Source: Floccularia luteovirens (Eukaryota; Basidiomycota; Agaricomycetes; Agaricales; Squamanitaceae). From it: 64,000 nucleotides of DNA. A program made the position numbers and the translations under genes. The stretch is from NCBI GenBank assembly GCA_009739215.1, contig VSJF01000001.1:2914001-2978000 (forward strand), read 5' to 3'. The notes beneath the pieces are model-generated. The model searched no databases and was not told the DNA's origin. It saw only the letters and a program-made list of their open reading frames with translations. Within the stretch, counting starts at the first letter, position 1, and every line of letters starts with the position of its first letter. Below are positions 39,368-51,795 of the stretch, one piece after another.

Positions 39368-40234
39368 TCATGTTTCCTCAGCATCCTTCGCTGAATTAGA
39401 ATCTCCTTCTAAATTTTTCCGCAGTCCCTCTAGCGTTCGTGCTATTCTGCCTCCACTAGCTTCGCTCAAAATACCTGCTAATTGTGTCGCGGGCGAGCTC
39501 AAGAGTCCGATGATCTGCGCGCGGAGCGAATCTAGAGTCGGCAATTTCGAAACGTGTTTAACACCCTCCGGTAGAAACACTTTCCCTTCAATAATAGCAC
39601 CCATAAGTTTGAGCTCGGGTATCCGAACCTGACGTTGACGCTTCATACGTCTCCCTGGTTGAGCAGGATCTGCATTTTTCGCCGCCAATTCTTGCTGAAT
39701 CTCTTCTTGAGTTTTGGGTGGTTTGGGAGGAACGCTCCGATCCATTGCACGGATGATAGCCTCCATTTGTGGAGGATCAAATGACCCAAGTGAAAGCACT
39801 GCAAAATTTCCACTTTGGTTGTTGATCATTTTCTCCACATCAGCCAGGTTGACACCTTCCAGATCACGTAATGCAGCTCCAAATATGCTGGTGCGTACCA
39901 CAGTAAGTGTGGGTGGCGGTGGTGGTGATGGTGGTTTAGCGGTGGGGGACATGATTGAAGGTTTAACACGTTGAGATGCAGTTAGAATATCTACGCGGAG
40001 TTTTTTCAGCCGTTGGGCAGAGAAATCGTTGTGATGGAGAATAAGTACGGGTGATACGGAGTTTGCATTCAGAAGCCTAGTGTACCAGTTATATTGGAAG
40101 GCTTTTTTGTCTTTGAAGACGCGTGGTAATGCCTTCCCTGGCAACAGTTTCGGTGGTTGTACTGAAATTGCATAGCTCCGAGAAGCTGAGGGTATCCGGA
40201 GATGGCTGGATTGCCAATAATTCCTCGTCAACAT
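39368..40234 (-). CDS. Mitochondrial large-subunit ribosomal protein uL10m
   Basis: About 288 residues. The ATG at 40234 starts a mitochondrial presequence-like N-terminus (MLTRNYWQSSHLRIPSASRSY); the open frame extends to 40312 but that leader looks less like a presequence. The L10 core follows: VLILHHNDFSAQRLKKLRVDI, TSIFGAALRDLEG, GNFAVLSLGSFDPP, MGAIIEGKVF and the C-terminal LRAQIIGLLSSPATQLAGIL, which matches L10 helices that carry the stalk. Single exon. Confidence 0.88.
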   Translation of the reverse strand: MLTRNYWQSSHLRIPSASRSYAISVQPPKLLPGKALPRVFKDKKAFQYNWYTRLLNANSVSPVLILHHNDFSAQRLKKLRVDILTASQRVKPSIMSPTAKPPSPPPPPTLTVVRTSIFGAALRDLEGVNLADVEKMINNQSGNFAVLSLGSFDPPQMEAIIRAMDRSVPPKPPKTQEEIQQELAAKNADPAQPGRRMKRQRQVRIPELKLMGAIIEGKVFLPEGVKHVSKLPTLDSLRAQIIGLLSSPATQLAGILSEASGGRIARTLEGLRKNLEGDSNSAKDAEET

Positions 40235-40817
40235 TTCGCGAATGCAAAACGCTGACAGGAAAATTACGGTGTTGTGACCACAAATTCTAAGGCTCTTGCC
40301 AAGCACAACCAAATAAAACAGTGCTTAGACTTTCAAGTTTCCAGTACTTTATTATTAGATAATGCACCAGTTTGCTATAGCAATTATCATGTCAACTCGA
40401 TTACTTATTAGTTTTACCCGACACGTTCCATTGTTCTTCATTCATCAGCAATCACTATAACTACACTAGTCCTTTCTAACAGAAATTCCATTACAATGAA
40501 TGCTTTACGTTGAAACGTTCGAAAACCTATACGGTAAAATTCTTTTTGTCCGGCTAATCAGCTGCAATACCCGCACTGTCTCACATAGCTTCGTATTCCC
40601 AAGCTCGTGACTGTTGATTACATTAAATCCACTGCTCGAGAGTTGGAACCTTTCCTGATCCATAATTACGTAATATTAAACGTGACTGGATCGGAATTAC
40701 AACATGTCACGGACGCTTCTTGCAATTGTCTCCCAACAGTGACCACTAGTTTTCAACAGGTGTTGGTGATAGGATGTTCGTTGAGCAATAATGCACGTCT
40801 CCCTCAGAAGTACTGAC
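40235..40817. promoter_or_regulatory. Divergent promoter region, uL10m (-) and FIP1 (+)
   Basis: 583 bases between head-to-head genes. No coding exon could be supported. Confidence 0.45.
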
Positions 40818-43212
40818 ATGAATTTTAGGGATGACGACGACGAATTTCTTTACGGTGGTTCAGTTGAACCTGTGCCAAAGCAAAAAACATCCGGTAAGGC
40901 GCTCAATCGGAGACTTTTTTGATTATGGAGGGAGGAAAGATTTTTCTTGTCGGGAGAGAAGCCTCTTTTTTTTCTGTTGTCATTTTATAATCTCAACTGC
41001 AATAACATCGATTTTGACAATGTTATACATGAATATTCAGTGCCGCAACCGTGAGTAACACCAGTCATGGGTCATTTGGAAATACACCTTTGAAACTTTG
41101 TACAATTGCACTAGAATCTCCTTGGAACAATCGCAAGTTGCAAATGGAGTAATTGAACATCTCGAAAATGAAGCTGAGAATGCAGAGACCCCACCATCTG
41201 TTCAGAATGGCGAGGCAGATACGCAAGAGGAGGAGCAGGAAGAAAGTGAAGATGAGGACGATGATGTGAGTCTACAGCAAAATCTCAACTTATCGCCTTT
41301 AATGAAGGTACTCGACAGGATATTGAATTCATCATGGAACAGCCTACCCGGTCGCTTGACTTTAGGTAAGACCTAGAATATACATATTGTTGCCCTAACA
41401 TACCAAACTCTCCTTTCTAACAGGCAGACCCCCGGTAGACCACCTACAGCCCGTGTGCCCAGTACCTCTACACCTTCCCAGCCCAAAGGTATCTTACCTT
41501 TATCTCTATTGATATCACTTTTCCTAATTTTTACCCTAGCAGTTGCACCTACATTAACAACCGAATACACGCCAATTCAAAGAGGCTCACAGACCCAACC
41601 TCCTCTCCAACCACAACCACTTCAAAATGCGCCTTCTGGTCCTTCTCTTCCTGCTCAGTTCCACCAAACGCCCCAATACCACACTCAAGAAACACAGGAC
41701 TCTATTCACAAGGACGATGGTGCCGACTCATCGTCACTACCTCCCGTAATCGCCCCTCCGTCACATCCAGCCATTGACCCCACAGCAACTGGGATATATG
41801 ACAGTCGCTCTATCCTAGAGGTTGATATGAATGCTATGACAGACAAGCCTTGGCGACGACCTGGTTCTGATATTAGTGATTGGTTTAATTACGGGTTTGA
41901 TGAGATTTCATGGGAGGCGTATTGTTACCGCCGACGTGATTTGGGAGAGTTGGCCAACGTTCTAAAGACAAATGTCATTGTATGTATAGCCCTTCCTCTG
42001 TTTTCAATCAAGCTATTCATCTCACACCTTTCAGAACTTTGCTGCAATGCCAGAGGATCAGTTAAACGCACTTCCTCCAGAAGTACGCACGATGGTCATG
42101 ACTGGTGCGACGGCTATGATGAACGGAGCTGCAGCAAACCCAGGAATGATGGCGCCTGGTGTTCTGATGGATATATCTACTATGATGAATGCAATGGGTA
42201 TGGGCATGGGTATGAATGGGGATATGGGTATGGGCGGACAGATGATGCCTGTCGATGGGCAGGTGCAACAATCTGGTGTCGGTATGGGAATGAGCAACGG
42301 GACACCGGAACAGGTGGGTGCTGCAGTCGGAATGATGCAGGATGGGTTCAATGGTGGTCCCGCGGGGGCGGGGATGATGAACATGGGTATGGGTGGAGAC
42401 TTCGGTATGCAGGTGTGTTCTGTTAATAGACTACAGTGGCCTTGAATCCTTATGTTCTACATATCCGGATGCAGGACCAAAACCAGATGGCCCAGAATCA
42501 AATGGCACAAAGTCAGATAGCTCAGAATCAGATGGCTCAAAACCAGATGGCACAGAATCAGATGGCGCAGCAGATGTATCCTATAGAAGTACCAGCGAGC
42601 GTTACTCCAGTGCCGGGTGGTGGACGTGGTGGTGGACCTCCAGCACCTTTCCGTGGACGTGGGTCTCAGGCAGGTATGAGTCGCGGGCGTGGCTTTCCGG
42701 GGAGGGGCCGTGGACGAGGTGCATATATTCCTGATGGCGGTAAGTACAATAGCGTTCACATGGATTCGATGTACTGAGATACAATGGGTGGCTTTTTCTT
42801 TAATTTCGCATTTTAATTTTTTCATGATTATTTTGGAAAAAAAATTTATACGGAAATTCAACGAAAACATTTGACAACCTTATAGTACCTCCACCAGTAT
42901 CAGTACGGCCTGCATCACCCCTTCCCCCAGGTGTACCGACGGGTCCGCGGAATCAGAATAAGTATAAGGATCGGGATGGGAACGCCCCCGCAGTGGATGG
43001 GCTTGATTATGGTGGAGGTGGTGGGGGAGGAGGGAAAGAGCTTAAGCGTACGCCAAGTGGCGAACCAGAGGATAGAAGTGCTGGAAGGTTGGTAGTATAC
43101 TTGAAAGAGCCTGGCAATCCTAAGTCAAACGATTCTGATTTCCTCTCTTTTTCACAGGAAACGCAGGAGCTCGCCTGGACCAGATGATGGACGAGGCATG
43201 AAGCGAAGATAG
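40818..43212 (+). CDS. FIP1: Pre-mRNA 3'-end processing factor FIP1
   Basis: Subunit of cleavage and polyadenylation factor that tethers poly(A) polymerase. The start gives MNFRDDDDEFLYGGSVEPVP. Small exons continue with a Glu/Asp-rich region, then DDIEFIMEQPTRSLDF, and the FIP1 signature KPWRRPGSDISDWFNYGFDEISWEAY. A Met/Gly-rich region (about 42,170-42,410), a QNQMA-type tandem repeat and an RGG-like Arg/Gly segment (GRGFPGRGRGRG) come next. The final exon ends GRKRRSSPGPDDGRGMKRR, with the stop at 43210-43212. About nine exons, all in frame. Confidence 0.92.
42475..42575 (+). repeat. Tandem 15-bp repeat coding QNQMA-like units
   Basis: About seven near-identical units (cagaatcagatggct and variants) encode QNQMA, QSQIA and QQM-type pentapeptides in FIP1. 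Exact unit structure suggests replication slippage and possible length variation. Confidence 0.85.
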
Positions 43213-43413
43213 AGTTTTCCGTTCCGTCTCTCCGTATTTTCCTCTCTTGTTTGCTTTGTATATATATCCACACCATCCCTCGCCATTCTGGGCTCTAGTT
43301 ATTTCCTTTCTTATGAGAAATTCCAATAAAGGGGTAAAATTAATAATAAGACAATCTACATGATACAGAAACATGATGTTGGAAACGAAGCAGGTGGGCT
43401 TCAAGGCTATTGA

Positions 43414-45051
43414 TTAAGTGCTTTTAGCCCCAGCTCTGCTTCCTGTCGCTCTGCGTTTACCACCTCTACCAGAGCGTTTGGGATTCCTTTTGTTTAGACA
43501 CGTCTCACAAAACCACCGACCCTCAGGTGGTACATCCAACCCAATACACGCCAAATGGAACTGTCAAGATAGAGTGAGCAAACAAACACGAAATAAAAAA
43601 TTATAACTCACCCATTCACGTTCACACTGTGAGTCATCACAAGCAATCATCTCTCCATAGCTAACCCGATCACAGAAACAATATGTTCGGTCATCCCCAT
43701 CACCCTCATTATCGCCTCCGTCACCATCTGCGTCTGCACTAGCATTCGCGCTGGCATTGTTCGGAATGACTGGTACACTTGCTGCAGCAACAGAAGAGTG
43801 AATACTGGCGCTACGAGCAACTGGCATTGCGGGTCCCTCCAGCTGTTGTGGCGAAGGAGCCCAGTCGGATGTGCTAGGAATTGTTGCATGCGGATGTGGA
43901 TGGTGATGTATATCATAAACTGCTGCACCGGCATATTGGTGTGGGATGGAATGGTGGGTATTAGAAGGAGGAGGGACAGAATCGTATGCTTCACGTCGCG
44001 AGCTAGAGCTTTCATGTGTGGAAGGGAAGGTCTCGTTGATATGTGGGGTTGTAGAGTTGCGGTGATGAGCATTGTTGTGTGTACCATTGTTATTATTGGC
44101 ATGGTTAGCTCCACGCGAACGTTTATTAGTGGTGGAATTCCCTCTGTTTGAGTTGTTGTTGGCGCTGGTAGCAGGGGCGTTGATACCATTATTGGCATTG
44201 AAATTCTGATTTCCTCCTACATGACTTTGATTTGCGGTACGATGTGCAGGTTGTGGAGGAACATGTGAAGTCACCGATAAAATAGACTCAGAAGGCGATA
44301 CTGCTCTCTCTGCCCTGGATAACTGTATCAGCATTAATTAACATTAATGGAACGGATACACGCACTTTTTGCGAGCATTAGGACGCGAACGAGCTGAACC
44401 TTCACCAATCCTGTCCTTTCTTGGCGAACGCTGTCCAGGTCCTACACTTATAGAACCACCCACATCGACCTCCTCTTCCCGAGGAACACGCTTCCGCTTC
44501 GCAGGGCTAGGGTCATTCTGGTTACCCCCACCTCCACCACCATTACCAGAAACAAGCAATGACCCACCCCCCCGTCGTCGTCGACCCGGCTCGAACGCTC
44601 CAGAAGGCATGAATGACCGTACAGCTACATGAGGGTATGTTGTCCTCCTCGCAAGGACAGCAGTGTCAAATCCAGGAAGCCGTCCCAAAAGTGCACGTAA
44701 ATGGCCTGTATGCCCACGCAAATTATCCGCAGCTTGGCATGCCACGCGAATCTTATCCTCCCCACCCAATTTGAGACGTGCAGCTTCATCAGCTATCTCC
44801 ATGAGCAACCTAAGACGTTGTTCCTTTGAAGCTTCACCAGTCTCAATCATTTGAGTGAGAGTTTGAATTTTGTGTGTTATGGAGGACATAGAGGAGGAGA
44901 GAACAGCGTCCAGCTCACGGAGGTCCGCAAAGTTGCGGGAAAGGTCAAGTGGAAGGGAATCGAGGGTATGGGTATACTCTGTAAGGAGAGATAGGGAGTA
45001 TGCCGTCGTGGGATTTGGTGGGAGAGAGGCAATTGGGCCTCTTGGAACCAT
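43414..45051 (-). CDS. ING-family PHD-finger protein (Yng2-like)
   Basis: Histone H3K4me3 reader in acetyltransferase or deacetylase complexes. N-terminal ING helices: LTEYTHTLDSLPLDLSRNFADLRELDA and ITHKIQTLTQMIE. The centre is a long disordered region, Asn/His-rich at about 44,020-44,230. The C-terminal PHD finger reads YCFCDRVSYGEMIACDDSQC, then after an intron FHLACIGLDVPPEGRWFCETC, the C4HC3 order. It ends with a basic KRNPKRSGRGGKRRATGSRAG tail. Two introns rejoin in phase. Longer than most ING proteins because of the linker; which complex it serves cannot be decided. Confidence 0.9.
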
Positions 45052-45269
45052 TTTGGGGACTCAAAAGTTGATTAATTTCTTTCTGTTGAGCTCGTCGTTG
45101 GCCGCGGTGACCAAGGATAGAGAGATTAAGAGACGGATGCTCATGAATCACAAACATTTGCAAATAACCTCCGGACCGGGATAACCGTTTCAACATATCC
45201 AGTCCAACAAAAATAATACGTATACAACTTTCATACACAATTACATACTCCCGCAAAAAGCTTCTGACC

Positions 45270-48258
45270 TCACCACACAATCGTCACTTTTCCTGATCCA
45301 GAAGTGAAAGGTACAACAAATGCTCCAGCATTAACCTGCAAAGTAGTTGAGGGCCTCACGTTAGAGACTCCCGACACCGTCGCTTTCTGTTGAATAACCA
45401 GCCGACCATTGGGTGCACTCGCAGCTCCTGTAACACCATCCGGAACAGCAGTAATTGTAATATCTGCAGAACGAGCCGAAGGATTAATGTTGACTACAGA
45501 GAATGAACCAGCATCTAGTGTGAGAAGAGTTCCGATGGTTGCTATGAACACCCTGCGTCGTACGGAATCACGTATCTGAACTTGTACCGTTGGTGATGTA
45601 GAAATGACATTCCCGCCAAATGCTTGCCAGCCGAAATCAGGGTGGTTGATTATGAATGTACCCATTCCCATTGTGTGTCCTGAGAAATTAGGGCCGTAAT
45701 CTCCAGAGTAGCCGTCCCATTTCAGAGTATCAGCGAAGGAGTGGAACGAGGCTGACGCAAAGCCACCCTGATCGATATTGGAAAGCGGACCGCTCAAGCC
45801 CCCATGACCGAGACGGAGCAGGAAATAGTCAGTTGGAGAGGACTCGAATGCAGAAATTATTGGTAACGCGTTAAGTCCGCTACCGTAGTGATGAATTTGG
45901 CGTTCAATCCGTTGAAGTTTTCCACCATAGATGTTGTCCCTAAAGAAATCATTGTCAGATTGGCGTGTGGAAAGATTAAGAAAATAAAACATTAACCAGT
46001 AACGTCTAGCATTCCCGTTATATCCCCAGTGCGGAATCAGTGGTTGATAAGCAAGAATTGAATTCAACGCATTCGTAGCCGTGGCAGTGTTATTGAAGTA
46101 CTTGCTCCACCCGTACACGCCTTCCTGTCCAGTCGAGTCCCATGCCATCTCGGAGCCAAACCTGATCTACCGCATCAGCACCACCAAAAACACATAAATA
46201 TAATCCAGACTGACGGATAACGCGTTCCTGCCCATTGGGTAGCTCTCGATCTCATCTTTCCTTCCACAAAAGTAGCATTCGCAGTCAACCCCTCCCGCTT
46301 CAAATCATCCAAAAGCAAAAGGAACACAGTCTCTCCCATCAATCCATCGTTCACAAACCCAACTCTTCCATTGGTCATGGCTGCGATAGTTAGAACAGCT
46401 TGATTGATATACCAATGCCAATCATGGGTTTGGACGAGTGATGGATAATTACGAGCGACTCGGTATAAAGCCCAGTAAGCTGCAGTAACATGCACGTAGT
46501 CATATGCGCGGTCGATTGCGAAAGATGCAGCTTGGTTCCATGACCACCAGTTACCCCAGTTGATTGAGGTGGGGTAGTTGTACGATGGCTCTAGTGCCGG
46601 CTGGTAGAAGTAGACGGACTTGGGGAAGGAGTGTAAATTATAAGAACGACCATCAAGTGTATCACATTCATTACCTTCTTCACCGTTCCTGATCGGAATG
46701 TCAGTCTTTGCTTGATACACGAAATACAAAGATTACTAACCATCCGAATTCTGTAGAGACCCCCATAACGTTTGACTGATAAATTGCTCAAGTTTGGTAA
46801 CCTCAGCAGCATTCGGTTGTGCAAACTGTTTCATAGTAGCAGCTAACCAAGAACCAGCACCAGCTTCATCACTCAATCCAGGAATCCAAGCTCTAGGATC
46901 GTCTTTGACAATCGCGTTAACTTCTCTGTCATAACTAATAACAGATGGAGATCTTCGGAAAGGATCTGTGGATGATTGGAACCATTGAGACGTCGTCAAA
47001 AAGTTTCCAAGATCGCCTAGCGCCTGGGTAGCGGCCTTTGTGCCGAAGTAGTGAATTGCCTGTACGGATCCATCTGCGTAAGTCACTGTTAACCTTGAAC
47101 GACCGAATGTATGACTGGTTATGGTGTATCCGACCCATCCGGCGGTTTTCGCATCAGTGTTCGCAGCCCAAGTAAGGGCGCCTGCTGGACTAACGGAAAT
47201 CGACTGTACTGGGGACGAGAATGACAAGAACAATTTTCCTTGCTGGTCAGCGGGAAGAATGTATCCTGGAATTCCGACAGCTACAGGTTTGCCAGCTGCC
47301 TTAACGGTATTTTCAATCTCCCGGATCGAAGGAGCTAGTTTGAATTGTAGCCCATAAGTCCTTGTCTCGCGAGGTTGCAAAGTAACGGATGTGGGTGCAT
47401 TCCAGGGAGTAACTTTAGACCATTCGTTTTGAGCATACGCTAAGGTGTGGAATTGCCATTCGTAAAGTCCTTCAAAGGTTTGGGATTGGTAGAAGGGTGT
47501 GGCAGATGTTGATTCTGGTAGGAACCTCCAACCCTCTAAAGGTGATTTCCCGACTGGAAGTACGACAAGGGGCGGCAATGTCCCGAGGAGTGGGGTAACT
47601 TGAACAAAGCCAGCATCTAAACCTATGTAGGGGTCGAATAAACTGCATTGCTCGTTTGTTTGAGCAGCTGTGCGACCAGTGAATATCTATAACTATATCA
47701 GCCATACAACTTTTTTACTCGGCTATGACCACAATATCTTACATTGTTAAACTCCAGAGGGGCACCCAAAGCTCCAATTTCAACTGCAACCGTTTGTGAA
47801 TTCGTGACATCAAATAACAGTTCGAGTTGATTGTTCTGGAGCACCCAGCGACGAGTGATATTTAATAATAAAGTCGAGGGTAAGGTCGGAGCAAGATTTG
47901 CTGCTGCAAGCGTAGATCCAGAAGCAGCAAGTGCTGTAACAGGTCGTCGGGCAGAGGAAGAATCTCCATTAATCCAAGCAGTCGAACCTACTTTTCGAGC
48001 ACGAAAGGTGATGTCGCCAAGATGATAGTTAAGGTTATTCTGTCGTGCAGTCATTTGATCTGTAGGTATGAAATTGAACCCTGATGAACTGGTTTTCAAG
48101 GAGTATAGAGTTTGTGAATCCTTGACAAGCTGAACAGCAAAATCTGGAGTGTTGAACGATAGGAAACCATCGCCCAGCCCGAGGGTACCGCCAGATTGGG
48201 CCATGGCGGTATGCACCAAAAATAATATGGTGGGTACTAATTTGAATTTAATACCCAT
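45270..48258 (-). CDS. Large secreted protein, DUF5695-like, possible glycoside-active enzyme
   Basis: A signal peptide (MGIKFKLVPTILFLVHTAMA, cleavage before QSG) precedes about 900 residues. N-terminal beta-rich part: GLGDGFLSFNTPDFAVQLVKDSQTL, LNYHLGDITFRARK. The middle has GRTYGLQF-type strands and AWIPGLSDEAGAGSWLA; a helical part carries GRSYNLHSFPKSVYFYQPALEP, WGNWWSWNQAASFAIDRAYDY and FGSEMAWDSTGQEGVYGW, like a toroid enzyme; the C-terminus is beta-rich with SARSADITITAVPDG. Introns include 47687-47742; two downstream joins need acceptors at GTGAAG|AA and ATCAG|G. The family name is from memory and no activity is claimed. It lies beside an empty 2.2 kb stretch. Confidence 0.7.
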
Positions 48259-50441
48259 GATTGTGATTCTATACGATAATATTAGATCAAGTCATCATAG
48301 TGGATGAGAGCAAGGACTCAACGCTTAATCTTGTCCTAATGATATAGTCTGGGAGGTTTTGTATGTTATTTCATATTCCAGTGGTGCTGGGTGGGTTTTA
48401 TAGTAAAGAATCCCACTGGTCTCATGACGTTGACGGGGCATGCTGACGTTGCTTCTTCCAAGTTCGCAAGTCTTACATGTGCTAAACGCGGGCCTTCATA
48501 GCTTTGTAACATCACAGTCTAAGGAAGCATGTCCAAGTTCCGAGTACCATTGCGACACTTCAGAACATACAGTCACTTGAGTGCTGGCAGAATGATCTGA
48601 TGACTGGTTATTGTCAGTGAGAACGTTGTGCCCGGGGTTCTTGTTCTGGATTAGTTTACATCTGGACAACTCCACTTCAGATTTTGTTCAGAAACGTAGT
48701 TGGAGAATCACAACTCACAGTCTCGGATGAATGATTTACGTCCCTGCCTCATTTTTTTTTTGTGGGATTGGAGATGAGATTCAGATACCTTCGGCGGAGA
48801 AAAACAAACATACGCCAAGGGTGTTCTAAGAACCAAAAATCAGTCAGATGTTCTACCAATGCATGAGGGTATGCAGACAGTGTTGTGACCAAACGGTCCG
48901 CCTACAAAGTAACAAAATTTCTTACCTCCACAAGACGGGCCGTTTACAACACTTGCTATGTCAGTATCAGATTTTGCAGATCCTCGAAGGTTCTTAACAC
49001 GCTGATTTGAAGGTAATCAACACGAGCTATGCATTGATATTCGCATTACTATATTACCAGAGAAAATAGTTGTACAAGACACAAGGGATTCCATATATCG
49101 ATACAGTGGGTAGTTAATTGCAAGAAACATTTCAGTATTGTTGAGAATCTATCGTATTGTATGTTTTGCCTTCATGAATTTGGAGCATTTGTTGCGAGAC
49201 TAAGAATGATGAAAGAGAGGCTGAAGACGAGATATTATGAAAATCTGCTTTCTTCAATTGGGGTCTTAAAATCTTGGTGGAGAAGACAAGTCCTTGCTCC
49301 AGCGTTGACAGTTATTGCGATGGGGGGAAGTGAACACGGCTTAAGGCGCTTTATTCTATCCCGCGTGTTTTTGTATGTCCCCGGAGGTAAACCCATAGAC
49401 GAGCAAGGAAAGGAATGTTGTAGGTGCATGGTATGGTTCCTCAATCCGAAAAGAGGAAGGCGGTATGACTGCTTACTTCCTCACAGTTCCAGCCCTCGGA
49501 CTCTGCAAAGCTCTTGGTTGAGACGACACCGCTCCCGCTGGGGGAGTAGGGGAAGCCGTAAACGCAGCATACATAGCATGCGTATCGCGCGGGGACTGAT
49601 GCATTCCCGCAAATGCCCTCGGTGAAGTCGCACCTGTTGGGAAAAAGCCAAAACTAGGAGAAATGGGTGTATTCGTGTACATCGTCATTGGTGTAATATG
49701 GGTATCAGAAGGAGTGCAATTCGATGACGAGTTTGAAGGGGGGTATTCGCCGCAAGTGAAAAGAAAAACTGCGCTAGCGTTAAGTTCACGAAGGACTGCG
49801 CGGCAGGGGGAGAGGATGCGGTGGTGAAGGAGGATAAGGAGGGCGGAAGTTTGGGCAGGAGCGGAGAGGGGGAGAGGAGTAGATGCTTGGGGGGTGATAG
49901 AGGCCAGCCTAACAGAAACCTCTACGGTAGACTCGTATAGTTAAGGTGTAACGATATGATTGTCTCGAGTATTTTTCCCACTAGTGTGGAAATTTTTCAG
50001 AGCAAGACAATGAGAAAAGGACAATAGTGAAATGTCAATGAGACTCCGTATTGTTGGAAGTACGTGATAGAAATTTGAGCCATTGTTTAATGTATTATAT
50101 ACAGACTGAGACGAAAACTAGAGTTGAACGTTGGAAGACATTCATAGTACAAGGTAACATCCATATATGTGCGTCGCCTTGTTCGAAAAGGTGATAGCTA
50201 AATTGGGAAGAAAGCAGCGGACAAAATAGGACTAGTTTCTGATTACGTACTATGCGAACCTGCCCCTTGCCTTATTGTGTTTATTTCAAGGACAAGTAAA
50301 AGTAGTTCTCGTCGTTCTTCTTAAAATTCATTTACAACTCCAGCACAACGCGATGCATAACTGGTATAAACGATATAGTCAGCTGTCTCTCATTTTTTCA
50401 TTTCCATAGATATCTGTAAATATGTATCCTTTTTTCTCTGT
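48259..50441. other. Gene-poor stretch between secreted protein and MCR1
   Basis: 2.2 kb. Apart from the possible exon at 49,473-49,908 (separate entry), only short chance frames. A 154-codon plus frame at 49,161-49,625 has basic, low-complexity composition and lies opposite that exon; I do not call it. The promoter of the secreted protein should sit just right of 48,258. Confidence 0.4.
49473..49908 (-). pseudogene. Orphan exon or gene remnant
   Basis: A 145-codon minus frame opens right after a plausible acceptor (TTTCTGTTAG at 49909) and ends at a TAA at 49473. It encodes a coherent peptide: a Pro/Ser lead, a hydrophobic amphipathic segment (ALLILLHHRILSPCRAVLREL), FLFTCGEYPP and a Ser/Pro/Ala tail. 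Base composition is richer in C than the surroundings. No upstream partner exon with a start was found. It may be the last exon of a gene that I cannot complete, or a relic. Function unknown. Confidence 0.35.
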
Positions 50442-51795
50442 CTAGAATTTGAATACCTGTTGGAAAACAAGGCACAGTCAGATGACTTAAAACTAAGCAA
50501 GAGAAAATCAATATCAACGCACTTGATTCTCGTTATATCCCAAGGAGCGTAGAATTCCGTCAAGTTCACCTTGTTTCATTCCATCTTTCTTCCCTGCAAG
50601 GGCAGCAACTTGAGGCGGGGGGCCTATGGAAGGAAGCCGAATTAGGTAGCGAAAAATACAAAGAGAAGTAGGAACGTACCACATACGAAGACCTTGACCT
50701 TGTCACCGAGTGACGGAGGCGCGACATGTTTTTTTATAAGGTCTGATGTGATATATCCCTTTGGACCTATGCAGTACGTTTAGGTCGGTCCTCAATCAAG
50801 CAAACAGGAAAACATACCATCCCACTTGCCACCTTTATCGTCATCCTTCTCGACAACGTAGACTATGTCGAATTTGTCTGCATAGCGTGCCTTGAGTACG
50901 TCAAGCTCTGAACGGAGCAGAATGTCGGAGGGGGTGACATTGGCGAAAATGAGAGTGAAATGCGTCTTGTTTTCAGGGTTGGGCAGAGTTGCTGTGAGCA
51001 GCTGCAAGAGAGGAGTACTAAAGGAAACCAAAAATAACTGAGAAGGAATGAAACATCAGGGAATAAATAATTCATACATTCCGCTTCCGCCACCAAGGAG
51101 GGCAACTTTATCCAACTCATTCACTATCAGGCATTAGTTATTGGAACACGAAAAAAAAGTAGAGTGCTACATTTGTAAGGGAATTTGTCGATTGGGCCTT
51201 TCATAGGAAGAACATCTCCCTCCTGTATGCATTTGTCAACAAATTTTTTGTATTTTCTTTAGTATGCAACACTTGCCTTGAGGGAGTGGATGTGACGAGA
51301 GGCTTTGCCAGCTTCATACTTCTTGACGAGGAGGGTAAGCTCACCCTTTGTTTCCGGGTGAGAAATTGGGGTATAAGGACGGATGACAGGTTTTCCCTCT
51401 GGGTCTGTAGGGTCTGGAGTGCGGACTACTAGACAAGATGTGATGGGTATGAGAGAAGCTTCGTTGTTAGGGAGTTCAAAGGTGAATCTAAGAAAAAAAT
51501 AAGATGACGTAGGATATGACTGGTTGTAAGATAAGCGCACTTTGAGGTATTGTGGTTATAGGGTGTAATTTTCTTGAGCTTGAAATCAACAAAGTTTTTA
51601 GGATCAAGAGGGGAAGCTTGTTGAATGTGAGGGGGAGAATGGACAGGACGGATTGAGCAAAAAGTAAGCAACTAGACCAGCAGTACCAGCACCTAGGAAA
51701 AGAAAGGGATAATTAGACGGTTTTTTTGGTTGTTGGGTTGAGAAAGGCCGAGAAAGGAGGAAAGGCCGAGAACGAGATAGCAGGTGGAAAGACAT
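50442..51795 (-). CDS. MCR1: NADH-cytochrome b5 reductase, mitochondrial (MCR1 type; one frame break)
   Basis: FAD enzyme of mitochondrial outer membrane and intermembrane space that passes electrons from [22 protein letters not shown] is a presequence, followed by a membrane stretch ([15 protein letters not shown]). The reductase core has [18 protein letters not shown], the FAD motif [23 protein letters not shown], then the NADH part [24 protein letters not shown], and [11 protein letters not shown] with the end NQVFKF. Between the membrane segment and SPLDPKNF the frame moves by one base at 51,631-51,663, which holds runs of five A and five G. A 69-nt intron could also skip it but would delete the membrane helix. 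Starts 93 bases from HOG1, divergent. Confidence 0.9.

Noticed and set aside
49161..49625. 154-codon plus frame
   Set aside because: Arg/Ser-rich, lies opposite the better-looking minus exon and has no recognisable domain.
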